Shown here: piece by piece, positions 17,434 through 26,584 of the stretch | How positions within the stretch are numbered: position 1 is the stretch's first letter | Layout of the letters: each line of letters begins with the position of its first letter | Assembly (NCBI GenBank): GCA_902465435.1 | Contig: CABQNH010000007.1 | Coordinates: forward strand, 1 to 60,295 | Source of the DNA: an uncultured Eubacteriales bacterium | Lineage (GTDB): Bacteria > Bacillota > Clostridia > Oscillospirales > Oscillospiraceae | Direction: 5' to 3' | Length of the DNA stretch: 60,295 bases | Notes under the pieces: generated by a model | What the model saw: the letters and a program-made list of their open reading frames with translations, nothing else | Databases searched by the model: none | What the model was told of the DNA's origin: nothing | Translations under genes and position numbers: made by a program

Positions 17434-18737
17434 TGTTTTCTCCTCAGCCTGCAAAGGAAGAATCCGTCCGTTCTATGATCGCAGGGCAAAAGCGTCATGC
17501 AGCCGCTCTCGCCGCCGGACAGTCCCTCGGGAAGCAGCAGCGCTTCTGTCTCGAAAGAAGGCATATCGCGCAGAAATGCGGCAACAACCTCCTCATTCTC
17601 CCGTTTCAGAATCGTACAGGTGCTGTAGAGCAGCACGCCGCCCGGCTTCACCGCACGCGCAGCATGCTTCAGAATTGCAAGCTGGAGCGCGGGCAGGCGC
17701 GCGATCTGCTCCAGATTTTTCTCTCGAATGTCCGGCTTCTTTCGAATTACACCGAGCCCGGAGCACGGGACGTCCGCCAAAACGACGTCCATTTGCCCGT
17801 CGAAGGTTTCCTCCGCTCGAGCCGCATCGCGCAGCATCGTCCGAATGCAGGAAAGCCCCAAACGCGCCGCGCCGGCCTCGATCAGCTTCAGCTTATGCGC
17901 ATGAATATCGCAGGAAAGGATTTCTCCCTCGTTCCGCATACAGATCGCGGCGGCAAAGCTTTTCCCGCCCGGCGCGGCACAGCAGTCCAGCACGCGCATT
18001 CCCGGCCTCGGCTCCGCGCACAGTACGGCAAGTCTTGCCGCCGGATCCTGCACATAGAGCCGTCCTTCCCGAAATGCGTCCAAGCGCTCCAAATTTCCGC
18101 TGCCCTGCAGAAGCAGGCAGTCCGGAAGCCACGGATGCCTTTGGCAGGCGATATTCTGCCCTTCCAGCTCCCGCTGCACCGCATCGGTCGACGCCAGCAG
18201 CGTATTGATCTGCGCCGCCAGCTGCGGCGCCTCATTGTGCGCGGCAAGAAGCCGCTCGATCTTCTCCTCGCCGACGGCCTCGGTCAGAAGCGCAATCAGC
18301 TCCGGACTGTGGCTGTAGCGCGTCGCCAGATCCTCCGGCTGCGGCAGGCTGTCCTTTTCCCGCAGCAGCGTGCGAAGCGCAGCGTTGATCAACCCGGCGG
18401 CCTGCCGGTTTGCATAGCGCTTTCCCTGCTCCACCGCCTCATTGACCGCCGCCGACGGCGGTATTTTGTCCAAAAACAGGATTTGATACGCGGCAAGCCG
18501 CAAAATATCCAAGACGACCGGCTGCAGCTTTTTCAGGCCGCCGTGCACAACGCACGCCAGATCAAAATCCAGCAGCGCGCGATTCTGCAGCACGCCGTAG
18601 CAAAGGCGGCTCGCCAGCGCGGCGTCGCGCGCATCCAAACGGTCGCGCGCAATATATTCCTTTAACGCGCCGTCCGACCACGCACCCTGTCTCCGACAGG
18701 CGATCAGTACGGAAAGCGCCGTCTGCCTTGCCGCCAT
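17430..18737 (-). CDS. rsmB: 16S rRNA m5C967 methyltransferase RsmB
   Basis: A 435-aa protein with an N-terminal NusB-like helical domain (first 140 residues) and a C-terminal Rossmann methyltransferase of the NOL1/NOP2/Sun family. The SAM loop DCCAAPGGKS, the VPCSGLG motif with one catalytic Cys, and STCTI with the second catalytic Cys are all visible. GAGGAG precedes the ATG by five bases. It is nine bases from fmt and coupled to rlmN, as in Bacillus. Confidence 0.96.
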   Translation of the reverse strand: MAARQTALSVLIACRRQGAWSDGALKEYIARDRLDARDAALASRLCYGVLQNRALLDFDLACVVHGGLKKLQPVVLDILRLAAYQILFLDKIPPSAAVNEAVEQGKRYANRQAAGLINAALRTLLREKDSLPQPEDLATRYSHSPELIALLTEAVGEEKIERLLAAHNEAPQLAAQINTLLASTDAVQRELEGQNIACQRHPWLPDCLLLQGSGNLERLDAFREGRLYVQDPAARLAVLCAEPRPGMRVLDCCAAPGGKSFAAAICMRNEGEILSCDIHAHKLKLIEAGAARLGLSCIRTMLRDAARAEETFDGQMDVVLADVPCSGLGVIRKKPDIREKNLEQIARLPALQLAILKHAARAVKPGGVLLYSTCTILKRENEEVVAAFLRDMPSFETEALLLPEGLSGGESGCMTLLPCDHRTDGFFLCRLRRKQ

Positions 18738-18746
18738 AGTCTCTCC

Positions 18747-19670
18747 TCAGCTTTGTGAAATTTCAATGGGATGGCCGCGGAAGTAGTCGGCGGCCGCCAT
18801 CGCCTTTCCGCCCTCCGTCTGCAGCCGGGTGATCGTCAAAACGCCGTCCGCACAGGCGACCTCCAGCCCGGCCTTCGTCAGCGCAAGGAGCGTTCCCGGC
18901 GCCTTGTCCGTCGTTCTTTCCGCATCCTTAACGCCGTAAATCTTAAATCTCTGCCCGCAAATTTCCGCCGTGGCAATCGGCCACGGATTCAATCCGCGAA
19001 CCTGATTGATGATCTCACGCCTTGTTTTCTTCCAGTTGATCGGGCAAAGCGCTTTGCTCAGCATCGGCGCATAGGTAGCCTTTTCATGCTGCTGCGGTGT
19101 GCGCGTGACCGTGCCGTTCTGCATACTGTGCAGCGTGTCGCACAGCAGCCCGGCCGCAATTTCCGCCAGCCGTCCCATCAGCTCTCCCGCCGTCTCCTCC
19201 GGATCGATGGGCGTTTTTCTGATTTCAATGATGTCGCCCGCGTCCATCTCCGCCGCCATATACATGGCCGTTACGCCCGTCTCGGTGTCGCCGTTCAGAA
19301 TGGACCACTGCACGGGGCCGGAGCCTCGCAGCGACGGAAGAATGCTCGCGTGCATATTCACAGCGCCAAGGCGTGGAATATCCAGCACGCGCTGCGGAAG
19401 AATTTTCCCATAGGCAACGACAGCCAGCACATCCGGCTTCAGTGCCTTCAACTCCTCATACACCGCGTCATCCCGGAAGCCGGTCGGCTGGAATACAGGA
19501 AGCCCCTGCGCCAGCGCGTACTCCTTCACCTCGGACATCATAAGCTTGTGCCCGCGGTTTTTCGGCATGTCCGGCTTTGTATACACGCCCACGACCGAAA
19601 AATCCTGCGCACACAGCGCCCGCAGACAGGTTGCCGCGATCTCCGGCGTCCCCATAAAAACGACTCTCAT
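18747..19670 (-). CDS. fmt: Methionyl-tRNA formyltransferase
   Basis: A 307-aa enzyme that formylates initiator Met-tRNA. The N-terminal formyltransferase domain has GTPEIAATCL near residue 7, the HASILPSLRGSGP catalytic block (the family form is HxSLLPxxRG; a Ser-Gly replaces the usual Ala-Ala) and DAGDI. A C-terminal OB-like domain follows and ends ADYFRGHPIEIS. The start overlaps the def stop as ATGA at 19667-19670. It acts directly with the neighbouring peptide deformylase. Confidence 0.96.
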   Translation of the reverse strand: MRVVFMGTPEIAATCLRALCAQDFSVVGVYTKPDMPKNRGHKLMMSEVKEYALAQGLPVFQPTGFRDDAVYEELKALKPDVLAVVAYGKILPQRVLDIPRLGAVNMHASILPSLRGSGPVQWSILNGDTETGVTAMYMAAEMDAGDIIEIRKTPIDPEETAGELMGRLAEIAAGLLCDTLHSMQNGTVTRTPQQHEKATYAPMLSKALCPINWKKTRREIINQVRGLNPWPIATAEICGQRFKIYGVKDAERTTDKAPGTLLALTKAGLEVACADGVLTITRLQTEGGKAMAAADYFRGHPIEISQS

Positions 19671-20164
19671 GCCTCTTCCTCTCCGTCCTCGTCGAACAGC
19701 TCATCCAGCTCCTCCTGCGTCAGCATACGGTAAGCGACGTCCGTATAGAGCTTGCCGGACAAATGGTCGATCTCATGGCAGAAGCAGCGCGCGGTCAATT
19801 CCTCACCCTCGTACTCAAACCAATTGCCATTGCGGTCCTGCGCGCGAACCTTCACCACGTTCGGGCGCTTGACCATGCCGTACTGACCGGGAATGCTCAA
19901 GCAGCCCTCCATGCCGTCCTGTTCGCCGGAGGACGATAGGATCTCCGGATTGACAAGCTCCAGAATCTCTTCGCCGGTGTCCACGATCACCGCGCGGCGC
20001 AGGATTCCGACCTGCGGCGCGGCCAGACCGACGCCGCCGGCCTGCTCCAGCGTTTGACGCATATCGTCCAGCAGCGTATGCAGGCGTGCGTCAAAATTCG
20101 TCACCGGGCGCGAGGTCTTGCGCAGGGTGGGATTCTCTTCCGTAATAATATTTCTCAGTGCCAT
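19667..20164 (-). CDS. def: Peptide deformylase
   Basis: A 165-aa metalloenzyme that removes the N-formyl group from new proteins. The three family motifs are present: GVGLAAPQVG, EGCLSIPG with its metal Cys, and HEIDH in CHEIDHLSG. The C-terminal acidic tail, ELDELFDEDGEEEA, is longer than usual. RBS GAGGAAG. Coupled to fmt downstream and 12 bp after priA. Confidence 0.96.
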   Translation of the reverse strand: MALRNIITEENPTLRKTSRPVTNFDARLHTLLDDMRQTLEQAGGVGLAAPQVGILRRAVIVDTGEEILELVNPEILSSSGEQDGMEGCLSIPGQYGMVKRPNVVKVRAQDRNGNWFEYEGEELTARCFCHEIDHLSGKLYTDVAYRMLTQEELDELFDEDGEEEA

Positions 20165-20176
20165 GGTATCTTCCTC

Positions 20177-22618
20177 TCAATCATAGCGGTTTACATCCGC
20201 AAAGGCAGCGACGCCCTTATTTTGCTTGTCTTTTGCAAAGTCGCGCAGCAGCTGCGCAAGCAGCAGCCGGAGCTGCCTGGTATTCTTCCCGCAGACCGTC
20301 AGGCGGTATCGGAAGGAATTATTGACCTTCGTCACCGAGGCCGCCGCCGGGCCAAGCACGCGCAGCGGAAGCGCGCGGTATTCCGGCATGCGCATCGCGG
20401 CCGCCAGCTGCGCCGCAAAGCGCCGACTTGCCGCAATCACACGTTCTTCAAAAATTCCGCTGAACGTCACGCACAGAAGATCGGCGAAGGGCGGGCAGCC
20501 GCGCAGCGCGCGCAACGAGATCTCCGCCTCATAAAAGGCATCGTAGTCCTGCCGCGCCGCAAGCGCCAATACCGTGTTTTGCGGGGTCATGGTTTGGATC
20601 ACCGCACGCCCGGCCTTTTCGCCGCGTCCCGCGCGGCCAACGACCTGCGTGATCATGGAGAAGGTCGTCTCCGACGCGCGATAGGAATCCACATAAAGTG
20701 CAAGATCCGCGTCAAGCACGCCGACCAGGGTCACGTTTTCGAAGTTCAGGCCCTTCGTCACCATCTGCGTGCCGATCAGGACGGGAATTTTCTCTTTTTG
20801 AAAGGTTTCCAGCAGCTTTTCATGCGGATTGCTCGCAGAAATCGTATCCGCATCCATCCGCAGGCTCTTCGCCTCCGGCAAAAGCTCCCGCAGGGCAAGC
20901 TCCACCCGCTGCGTACCGTAGCCGACCTGCTTGAGGTGCCCCCCACATTCGGGGCATGTCTCCGGCAGTCGCTCCGAGTAGCCGCAATAGTGGCACATCA
21001 GCCGGTGGTTTGCGCTGTGATAGGTGAGATTTACGCTGCAGCGCGGGCAATGCGGCACAAAGCCGCAGTCCACGCAGACGGTAAGCCTGCTTGCACCGCG
21101 CCGGTTCAGAAACAGGATCGACTGCTGCCCACGCCGCAGATTTTCCTGCATGTACTCCAACAGCTCCCCGCTGAGCGGCGAACCGTTTCCATTTTTAATT
21201 TCGCGCTTCATATCCACGACCTCAACCGCGGGAAGCGCCCTGCCGTTGAAGCGGTTTTGCAGCCGATAGAGCTGATATACGCCGCTCCTGGCATAATACA
21301 TTGTCTCAATGCTCGGGGTTGCCGAGCCGAGCAGCGTCAGGCATCGCGCCTTTGCGCCGCGGTAAATTGCGACCTCCCGTGCGTGATAGCGCGGGGAATT
21401 CTCCGATTTATAGGTATGCTCCTGCTCCTCGTCTACAATCAGAAGACCAAGACGACTTACCGGTGCAAACACGGCAAGGCGCGTGCCGATCACGACCGCC
21501 GCATCGCCGCGCTGGATCCTCTTGTATTCGTCATACCGCTCCGATACGCGCAGGCCGCTGTGCAGCACCGCGACCTTCTCGCCGAAATGGGCGGAAAACA
21601 GCGCCAAAAATTGCGGCGTCAGCGCAATTTCCGGTACGAGCAGGATCGCGCTTTTCCCCTCCGCAAGGCAAGAAGCGATCAGCTTCAGGTAAACCGCCGT
21701 TTTCCCCGAGCCGGTTACGCCATAAAGCAGCGCAACACCAGGCTTTTCCTGTCCGGCCTGTCGGCGCAGACCGTCAAACACGGCCTGCTGCTGCGCGTTC
21801 AAAACGATCGGCCGGGGCGGCTCCGGGGGCAGCTTTCTTTTCGTGCGCGGCACCGTCTGATAACGATAGGTCAGAAAGCCCGCCTTTTCCAGTCGATTCA
21901 GGCTTGCCATGGAAGCGCCCGTGAAGTAGCAAAGCTCCTTCGCCGCGCAGGCTCCGACCGTCATCAGCAGCTCCAGCGCGGCGCACTGCAGCGGTGCCGA
22001 ACGGCGCTTGCGCGCCAGATAATCCGCAGCCTCCTCCGCGCAGACCGCCAGCTCCGCAATGCGTTCGGTTTTGTCGTTGACTCTGCGAAAGAAGCTCGTC
22101 TGAGAGCTTAAAACCTTTTTCCCGGTCAGATACCGCAGCGCCGTTTCCAGCGCGGCATCGTCAAACTCGCCGCGCAGCGCGTCGTAATCCGCACCGCCGC
22201 CGCGCGCTTCAATGGACTCCATCACGGCCACGGCACCGGGATTCCGCTTCACGACGTCCCGCCAATCCGGCTCTTCGATTCTCAGATAATCCTTCGGCGT
22301 AAACCAAAGCCCCGCCGGGAGCATTGCGTGGACGGCGTCGTAAAACGTGCAGAAGTATCGCTCACGAATCATCGCGGCCAGACGCAGCATCTCGTCGGAC
22401 AAAACCGGCTCCGCGTCCAGCGCGCACGCGACCGCCTTGAGCCCGTCCTCTGCGCCGGTCTCCAAGCTCAGCACAATTCCCTCGCACAGGCGATTTCCGC
22501 GTCCAAAGGGAACCTGCACGCGCATCCCGGGCTTCAGCGCAAGTGCCTCGCCGCAAGCATAGCTATAGGGCTTGTCAATGGCGAAAATCGCCGCAGAAAC
22601 AGCAATTTTTGCGATCAT
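20177..22618 (-). CDS. priA: Primosomal replication-restart helicase PriA
   Basis: An 813-aa helicase with an N-terminal DNA-binding domain, helicase core (Walker A GVTGSGKTAVY, DEEQEHTYK, GSATPSIETM, VGRAGRG) and an inserted zinc module with paired CxxC motifs (CVDCG, CPRC, CHYCG, CPECGG). It reloads the replisome at stalled forks. ATG at 22618 has GGAGG seven bases upstream; the TTG six bases earlier is too close to that site. The common neighbour coaBC is missing between rpoZ and priA here. Confidence 0.96.
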   Translation of the reverse strand: MIAKIAVSAAIFAIDKPYSYACGEALALKPGMRVQVPFGRGNRLCEGIVLSLETGAEDGLKAVACALDAEPVLSDEMLRLAAMIRERYFCTFYDAVHAMLPAGLWFTPKDYLRIEEPDWRDVVKRNPGAVAVMESIEARGGGADYDALRGEFDDAALETALRYLTGKKVLSSQTSFFRRVNDKTERIAELAVCAEEAADYLARKRRSAPLQCAALELLMTVGACAAKELCYFTGASMASLNRLEKAGFLTYRYQTVPRTKRKLPPEPPRPIVLNAQQQAVFDGLRRQAGQEKPGVALLYGVTGSGKTAVYLKLIASCLAEGKSAILLVPEIALTPQFLALFSAHFGEKVAVLHSGLRVSERYDEYKRIQRGDAAVVIGTRLAVFAPVSRLGLLIVDEEQEHTYKSENSPRYHAREVAIYRGAKARCLTLLGSATPSIETMYYARSGVYQLYRLQNRFNGRALPAVEVVDMKREIKNGNGSPLSGELLEYMQENLRRGQQSILFLNRRGASRLTVCVDCGFVPHCPRCSVNLTYHSANHRLMCHYCGYSERLPETCPECGGHLKQVGYGTQRVELALRELLPEAKSLRMDADTISASNPHEKLLETFQKEKIPVLIGTQMVTKGLNFENVTLVGVLDADLALYVDSYRASETTFSMITQVVGRAGRGEKAGRAVIQTMTPQNTVLALAARQDYDAFYEAEISLRALRGCPPFADLLCVTFSGIFEERVIAASRRFAAQLAAAMRMPEYRALPLRVLGPAAASVTKVNNSFRYRLTVCGKNTRQLRLLLAQLLRDFAKDKQNKGVAAFADVNRYD

Positions 22619-22636
22619 TGTCAAGCCTCCTGCCAG

Positions 22637-22843
22637 TTAATCCAGATATTTTTCCTTGATGCTCGCCGTCAGCTTTCCTTCCGCGACCTCGCGGATCGCG
22701 ATGGTGACCGGCTTGTCCTCCAGCGGCTCGTGATACGTCTCGGACTCCAGCGAGAGCTGTCTTGCGCGGCGCGCGATCACGTTCACCATAAGATAACGGC
22801 TGTCAATATGTTTGAGCAATTGTGCCATTGAGGGATAAAGCAT
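22637..22843 (-). CDS. rpoZ: RNA polymerase omega subunit
   Basis: A 68-aa protein starting MLYPSMAQLLKHIDSRY, with the omega core VNVIARRARQL and a C-terminal PVTIAIREVAEGK strand-helix. RBS AGGAGG at normal spacing. Omega supports assembly and stability of RNA polymerase. The place between gmk and priA is the conserved one for Bacillota. Confidence 0.93.
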   Translation of the reverse strand: MLYPSMAQLLKHIDSRYLMVNVIARRARQLSLESETYHEPLEDKPVTIAIREVAEGKLTASIKEKYLD

Positions 22844-22859
22844 GGATCAGTTCCTCCTG

Positions 22860-23444
22860 TTATTCAGCAGCCTTCGCTGCCGGTTTTTCCTTGTTGTTTT
22901 CTAAAATATGCAAAATTTCCTCCGTTGCGCGGGCAACGGTATCATTCACGACCACATAGTCATAGCGCTCGGCCGCAGCGCACTCCCACCCGGCCTTTGC
23001 CAGCCGCTCCTTCATCGCCTCCGGCGGTGTATCGCCGCGCTCTAAAAGCCGGCGCTTCAGCTCCTGCTCGGTGGGCGCGGTAATAAAAATCAGTACGGCA
23101 TCCGGTCTGCGCTGCCGAATTTGCAGCGCGCCCTGCACGTCGATCTCCAGCAGAACGTCAAAGCCCTGTGACAAAAATTCGTCCACGGATTTTTCCGGCG
23201 TTCCGTAATAGTTGCCCACATACTGCGCATACTCCAGCAGCTCGTTCCGACGGATCATTTCTTCAAAGCGCTCCCGGCTCACAAAGAAATAGTTTACGCC
23301 GTCGATCTCGCCGGGGCGGCTTGCGCGCGTCGTTGCGGAAACGGAAAAGCGCAGATTGGGGTAGCGCTGCATCACAGACTTCACGACCGTTCCCTTGCCA
23401 ACACCGGAGGGGCCGGAGATCACGATAATCGAGCCTTTTTTCAT
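22860..23444 (-). CDS. gmk: Guanylate kinase
   Basis: A 194-aa P-loop kinase converting GMP to GDP with ATP. Walker A SGPSGVGKGT, the GMP-binding ATTRASRPGE and GVNYFFVS segments, and EIDVQGALQI are present. The tail is short and lysine-rich. The start overlaps the remA stop by four bases (ATGA). A GTP/ppGpp-sensitive step in many Bacillota. Confidence 0.96.
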   Translation of the reverse strand: MKKGSIIVISGPSGVGKGTVVKSVMQRYPNLRFSVSATTRASRPGEIDGVNYFFVSRERFEEMIRRNELLEYAQYVGNYYGTPEKSVDEFLSQGFDVLLEIDVQGALQIRQRRPDAVLIFITAPTEQELKRRLLERGDTPPEAMKERLAKAGWECAAAERYDYVVVNDTVARATEEILHILENNKEKPAAKAAE

Positions 23445-23704
23445 TCCGCATCCTCCGTATACAGTCTGGCGTTTTCATCCGCGCGCAGCAAAATCGTCTC
23501 CGGCGGCAGCGCGGACAAAATCACATGATCCGTATCCATCACCAGAACCGCCTTTGTTTTTCTTCCATAGCTTGCGTCAATCAGCATGGCGCGTTCCTTC
23601 GCCTCGGAAACCAAACGCTTGATCGGCGCGGAGTCCGGAGAAACGACGGTAATCAGGCGTTCGCCGGAAACAAGATTTCCGAATCCAATATTGATCAGCT
23701 TCAT
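23441..23704 (-). CDS. remA: RemA-like (DUF370) DNA-binding regulator
   Basis: An 87-aa protein starting MKLINIGFGNLVSGERLI. This N-terminus and the region PIKRLVSEAKER are the DUF370 signature. In Bacillus subtilis RemA is a ring-forming DNA-binding activator of biofilm and osmoprotection genes. The start at 23704 has GGAGG five bases upstream. Residues after TILLRADENARLYTEDAE extend slightly past the B. subtilis length. Between yicC and gmk, as in Bacillus. Confidence 0.9.
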   Translation of the reverse strand: MKLINIGFGNLVSGERLITVVSPDSAPIKRLVSEAKERAMLIDASYGRKTKAVLVMDTDHVILSALPPETILLRADENARLYTEDAE

Positions 23705-23715
23705 ACCATCCTCCG

Positions 23716-24594
23716 TCACTCGATATTCTGCATCTGCTCGCGGATCTTTTCCAGCTCCGCCTTGATCTCGACGACCGTGCGGGTCTGCTGCAAATCGCTC
23801 GCCTTGGAGCCGATGGTATTGGCCTCCCGGTTCATCTCCTGCATCAGGAAATCGAGCTTTCTGCCGATCGCGCCGCCGTCGGAAAGCATTTTCCGCAGCT
23901 GAGAGACATGACTCCGCAGGCGAACGGTTTCCTCATCCACCGCAATTTTATCTGCGAAGATCGCCGCCTCCGTCAGGATCCGGCTCTCGTCGATGTTCGT
24001 GCTCTCAAGTACCTCGCGCAGCTTGGTCTCCAGTCGCGCGCGATATGCGTTTACCGTCTCCGGGCTGCGTGCCTCCACCGCAGCTACAAGCTGCAAAACC
24101 GTCTCGCTTCGATCGAAAAGATCCCGCGCCAGCGCCTGTCCCTCTCGCTCCCGCATTGCGTTAAATCCGGCAATTGCCTGCTCGGTGACGAGCAGGATAT
24201 CCGCCGTGACCTGCTGCTCGTCCTCCTGCGCCTTCTCCACGACGAAAATCTCAGGAATGCGTGCCAGCGCGGCCACGGACACATCGTCCTCCACACCGTA
24301 ATTCTGCGCGATTTCCCGCAGCGCCGAAAGGTATCCCTCCAAAACCGGCTTGTTTAACGATACGTGCACATTCTGCGATTCCTGCACGGCAATGTTGATG
24401 AACACATCCACCTTGCCGCGGCTGACCGCCGCCTTCACCTTCTGCTTAACGGCGTCCTCCGCAAAGGAAAACACACGCGGCAGCTTCACCGTACAGTCGA
24501 GATAACGGTTATTGACGGAGCGAAGCTCCACGGTGATCTCCCGGCCGTGCAGCGTAGAGACGGCACGCCCGTAGCCGGTCATACTGTAAATCAA
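23716..24594 (-). CDS. yicC: YicC/YloC-family endoribonuclease
   Basis: A 292-aa protein beginning with the family phrase IYSMTGYGRA and ending with the second conserved block GRKLDFLMQEMNREANTIGSKA. A long Glu-rich helical middle part has coiled-coil character. YicC proteins have been reported as endoribonucleases. The start is TTG at 24594, which gives the conserved MI.SMTG N-terminus; AAGGGG lies nine bases upstream and no ATG fits. Seventeen bases after the membrane gene stop. Confidence 0.9.
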   Translation of the reverse strand: MIYSMTGYGRAVSTLHGREITVELRSVNNRYLDCTVKLPRVFSFAEDAVKQKVKAAVSRGKVDVFINIAVQESQNVHVSLNKPVLEGYLSALREIAQNYGVEDDVSVAALARIPEIFVVEKAQEDEQQVTADILLVTEQAIAGFNAMREREGQALARDLFDRSETVLQLVAAVEARSPETVNAYRARLETKLREVLESTNIDESRILTEAAIFADKIAVDEETVRLRSHVSQLRKMLSDGGAIGRKLDFLMQEMNREANTIGSKASDLQQTRTVVEIKAELEKIREQMQNIE

Positions 24595-24610
24595 TCTAAC
24601 AATCCCCTTC

Positions 24611-25111
24611 TTATTTCAGGTAACGGTCGATCCGCGCCCGATAAAATGCGATCAGACGGGAAAGGCCGACGTCATACAAAACAAAGCAAATCAGAAGCGC
24701 CGCAAACAGGAGGATCGTCTGCTTTTCCGGGAGCGGCGCAAAAAACGCGCGGGAAGAAACGGCATACAAAGCGCCGATAACCGCTGCAAACACAGCCATC
24801 TTGAGAAGCCACTCCACCGGCGCGCGGCGCAGCCGCTCGATCAGCGCCTTGACAATGGCATAATGCCCCAGCACCAAGGCATACCACAGCGCGCAGGTCT
24901 TATCGGGAAGCAGCAGAAGTCCGAGCGCAGCAACCACCGCATAATGCGCCGCCGCCACGGCAAATCCGCCGCGCAGCACCAAAACCGCAGCCGGCAGGGA
25001 CGCAACCGCCACCAGCGCAAGCTGCGCCGTCGGCGCGGAGGAAGCCCCAAAAAGCACCGCAAGAGAAAAAGCCGACAAAACAGCCGCGCGCGTTAAATTC
25101 CGTGTTTTCAT
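24611..25111 (-). CDS. Membrane protein of unknown function, five to six helices
   Basis: A 166-aa hydrophobic protein starting MKTRNLTRAAVLSAFSLAVL, with helices at about 9-28, 32-50, 54-72, 78-92, 105-125 and 133-155. The basic N-terminus followed by an immediate helix, and a small-residue-rich second helix, recall ECF-transporter S components and DUF2232-type proteins, but no ligand motif is clear. Its ATG overlaps the dnaJ-like stop (ATGA at 25108-25111), so it is co-translated. In the cdaA operon. Confidence 0.75.
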   Translation of the reverse strand: MKTRNLTRAAVLSAFSLAVLFGASSAPTAQLALVAVASLPAAVLVLRGGFAVAAAHYAVVAALGLLLLPDKTCALWYALVLGHYAIVKALIERLRRAPVEWLLKMAVFAAVIGALYAVSSRAFFAPLPEKQTILLFAALLICFVLYDVGLSRLIAFYRARIDRYLK

Positions 25112-25701
25112 CTTCCGCAGCCGCCGCACAGGCAGTTCAGGCACATCAGCATATTGCAGACGTCACAGGCGTCCATGCCGCGGTCGTCGCCGTACTGCCG
25201 GTAGGGATAGCCGCCGCTCTGCTGCATTCTGTTCAGCGCCTGCCGGTATTCCAGATTGTTCGGTGCCATATTGCAGGCCATTTGAAAGTTCTGCTGCGCC
25301 TCATCCATCCAGCCGCGGCGATACGCCGTCGCGCCGCGCAGATAATACCACTCAGCGTCCCGGTTGGAAATCGCCTCCAGAAGCTGATCCGCACGCTCCA
25401 CATTGCCCTGATTGATGGCACTGCGAACCTCCGCATAGCCCGCGCCCGAGCCGCCGGAGCTGCTGCGCGCCCCGCCGCCCGTATAGGCGCTTCGCGAATA
25501 GGTATTGCCCGCGGCACGGGACTTTGTAATCGTCTCGTACGCTTCGTTGATCTCCTTCATCTTCTCCTGTGCCAAATCCGCAAGCGGATTCCCGGCATAG
25601 TTGTCCGGATGGTACTTGCGCACAAGCTCACGATAGGCGTTTTTTACCTCGTCGTCCGAGGCGTTCGGGGAAACCCCCAATACTTCATAAGGATCTCTCA
25701 T
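25108..25701 (-). CDS. J-domain protein with Cys-rich tail
   Basis: A 197-aa protein. Residues 1-60 are a J domain with the HPD tripeptide (RKYHPDNYAG), which stimulates DnaK ATPase. A Gly/Ser-rich linker (about 65-95) is followed by a TPR-like pair of helices (DAEWYYLRGATAYRRGWM, NFQMACNMAPNNLEYR). The last 25 residues contain seven Cys in CDVCNMLMCLNCLCGGCG, a possible metal site. It is not canonical DnaJ, lacking its zinc and client domains. Coupled to the next membrane gene. Confidence 0.85.
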   Translation of the reverse strand: MRDPYEVLGVSPNASDDEVKNAYRELVRKYHPDNYAGNPLADLAQEKMKEINEAYETITKSRAAGNTYSRSAYTGGGARSSSGGSGAGYAEVRSAINQGNVERADQLLEAISNRDAEWYYLRGATAYRRGWMDEAQQNFQMACNMAPNNLEYRQALNRMQQSGGYPYRQYGDDRGMDACDVCNMLMCLNCLCGGCGR

Positions 25702-25710
25702 TCTAATCTC

Positions 25711-26580
25711 CTAAAATTTACGTTGTCGTTTGTAAACTCCAAGCGACACCGCCTTGAGCATCGCCGGAAGGCCAAGATACAGGATGTTATGCAGAAGCGC
25801 CTCGTTGCACCGAAGCTCCAGCAGCTCCAGCGCGGAGGCCGCCATTCCGATCGAGTAATCCACCGTTTGCAGGAAATAGTGCTTGTCCTCCTCCTGCAGC
25901 GTCCCATTCTGCACCGGGAAGCGATACCGCAGGGGGTTATACCGCCGCTTTTTCGCATCCTCACGCAGATCGTCCAGCGCGTCGGCAAGATAAACCGTCC
26001 GGCCGACATGGTAGAGCAGCTGCTCCAGCACACGGCGCGTGCGCACGTCGGTGTGATAGGCGGCGCAGCCCTCCAGCATTCTTGCAAAGGTATCCGCCGT
26101 CTGGTCAAGGCTCGCGCTTTGCGAGGCCTCCAGCGCATGAAGCGTCTGCAGCTGCCTGCGTACCAACTCGTCAAGCGCCGCCTGCCGGGAAGCGGCACGA
26201 CGGTAGCGCCGCTTCAGAAGCAAGGCCGCCATCCGAGCCGGAAGCCCCGAAAAAAAGCCTGCATCCTGCACAGCGTCGCGCAGCTTCCAATAGAACAGGA
26301 TCAGCCCCACGTCCGCCGTAAACTCCAGCGCCGCATCGATCTGCACGCATTCCCGCCTGCAAAGCGGATGCGCCGGGCAGAAGCAGCGTGCGGTCGTTCC
26401 CTTCTCCGAAAGTGCCGACAAAAGGCAATACAGGAAGGTCATATCATAGCTGACCGTAAAGCGCGCCGCGAAGCCGTACCGCTTGCGAAGGCAGCGGCAA
26501 AGGCCGCAGTAGGACGCCCGATAGCGCTCAAAGTCCCGAACCTTCAGTTCTTCACGAAGGGGTATCACATAACCATACAT
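25711..26580 (-). CDS. DUF5685-like protein with Asp-rich helix motif
   Basis: A 289-aa, mostly helical protein starting MYGYVIPLREELKVRDF. The N-terminal third carries Cys pairs (CGLCRCL, CFCPAHPLCRREC) that could bind metal. Near residue 205 the sequence ADALDDLREDAKKRRYNPL is a DxxxD-type acidic helix like the metal-binding motif of isoprenyl-diphosphate/squalene synthase folds; that link is inference. ATG at 26580 has AGGAATAG upstream; in-frame starts further up run into the previous gene. Four bases after the RseC-like gene. Enzymatic role unproven. Confidence 0.75.
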   Translation of the reverse strand: MYGYVIPLREELKVRDFERYRASYCGLCRCLRKRYGFAARFTVSYDMTFLYCLLSALSEKGTTARCFCPAHPLCRRECVQIDAALEFTADVGLILFYWKLRDAVQDAGFFSGLPARMAALLLKRRYRRAASRQAALDELVRRQLQTLHALEASQSASLDQTADTFARMLEGCAAYHTDVRTRRVLEQLLYHVGRTVYLADALDDLREDAKKRRYNPLRYRFPVQNGTLQEEDKHYFLQTVDYSIGMAASALELLELRCNEALLHNILYLGLPAMLKAVSLGVYKRQRKF

Positions 26581-26584
26581 AATT

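Noticed and set aside
20054..22111. 685-codon plus-strand open frame
   Set aside because: It is the antisense shadow of priA, with high-G+C arginine-rich translation and no ribosome site; priA has all helicase motifs.
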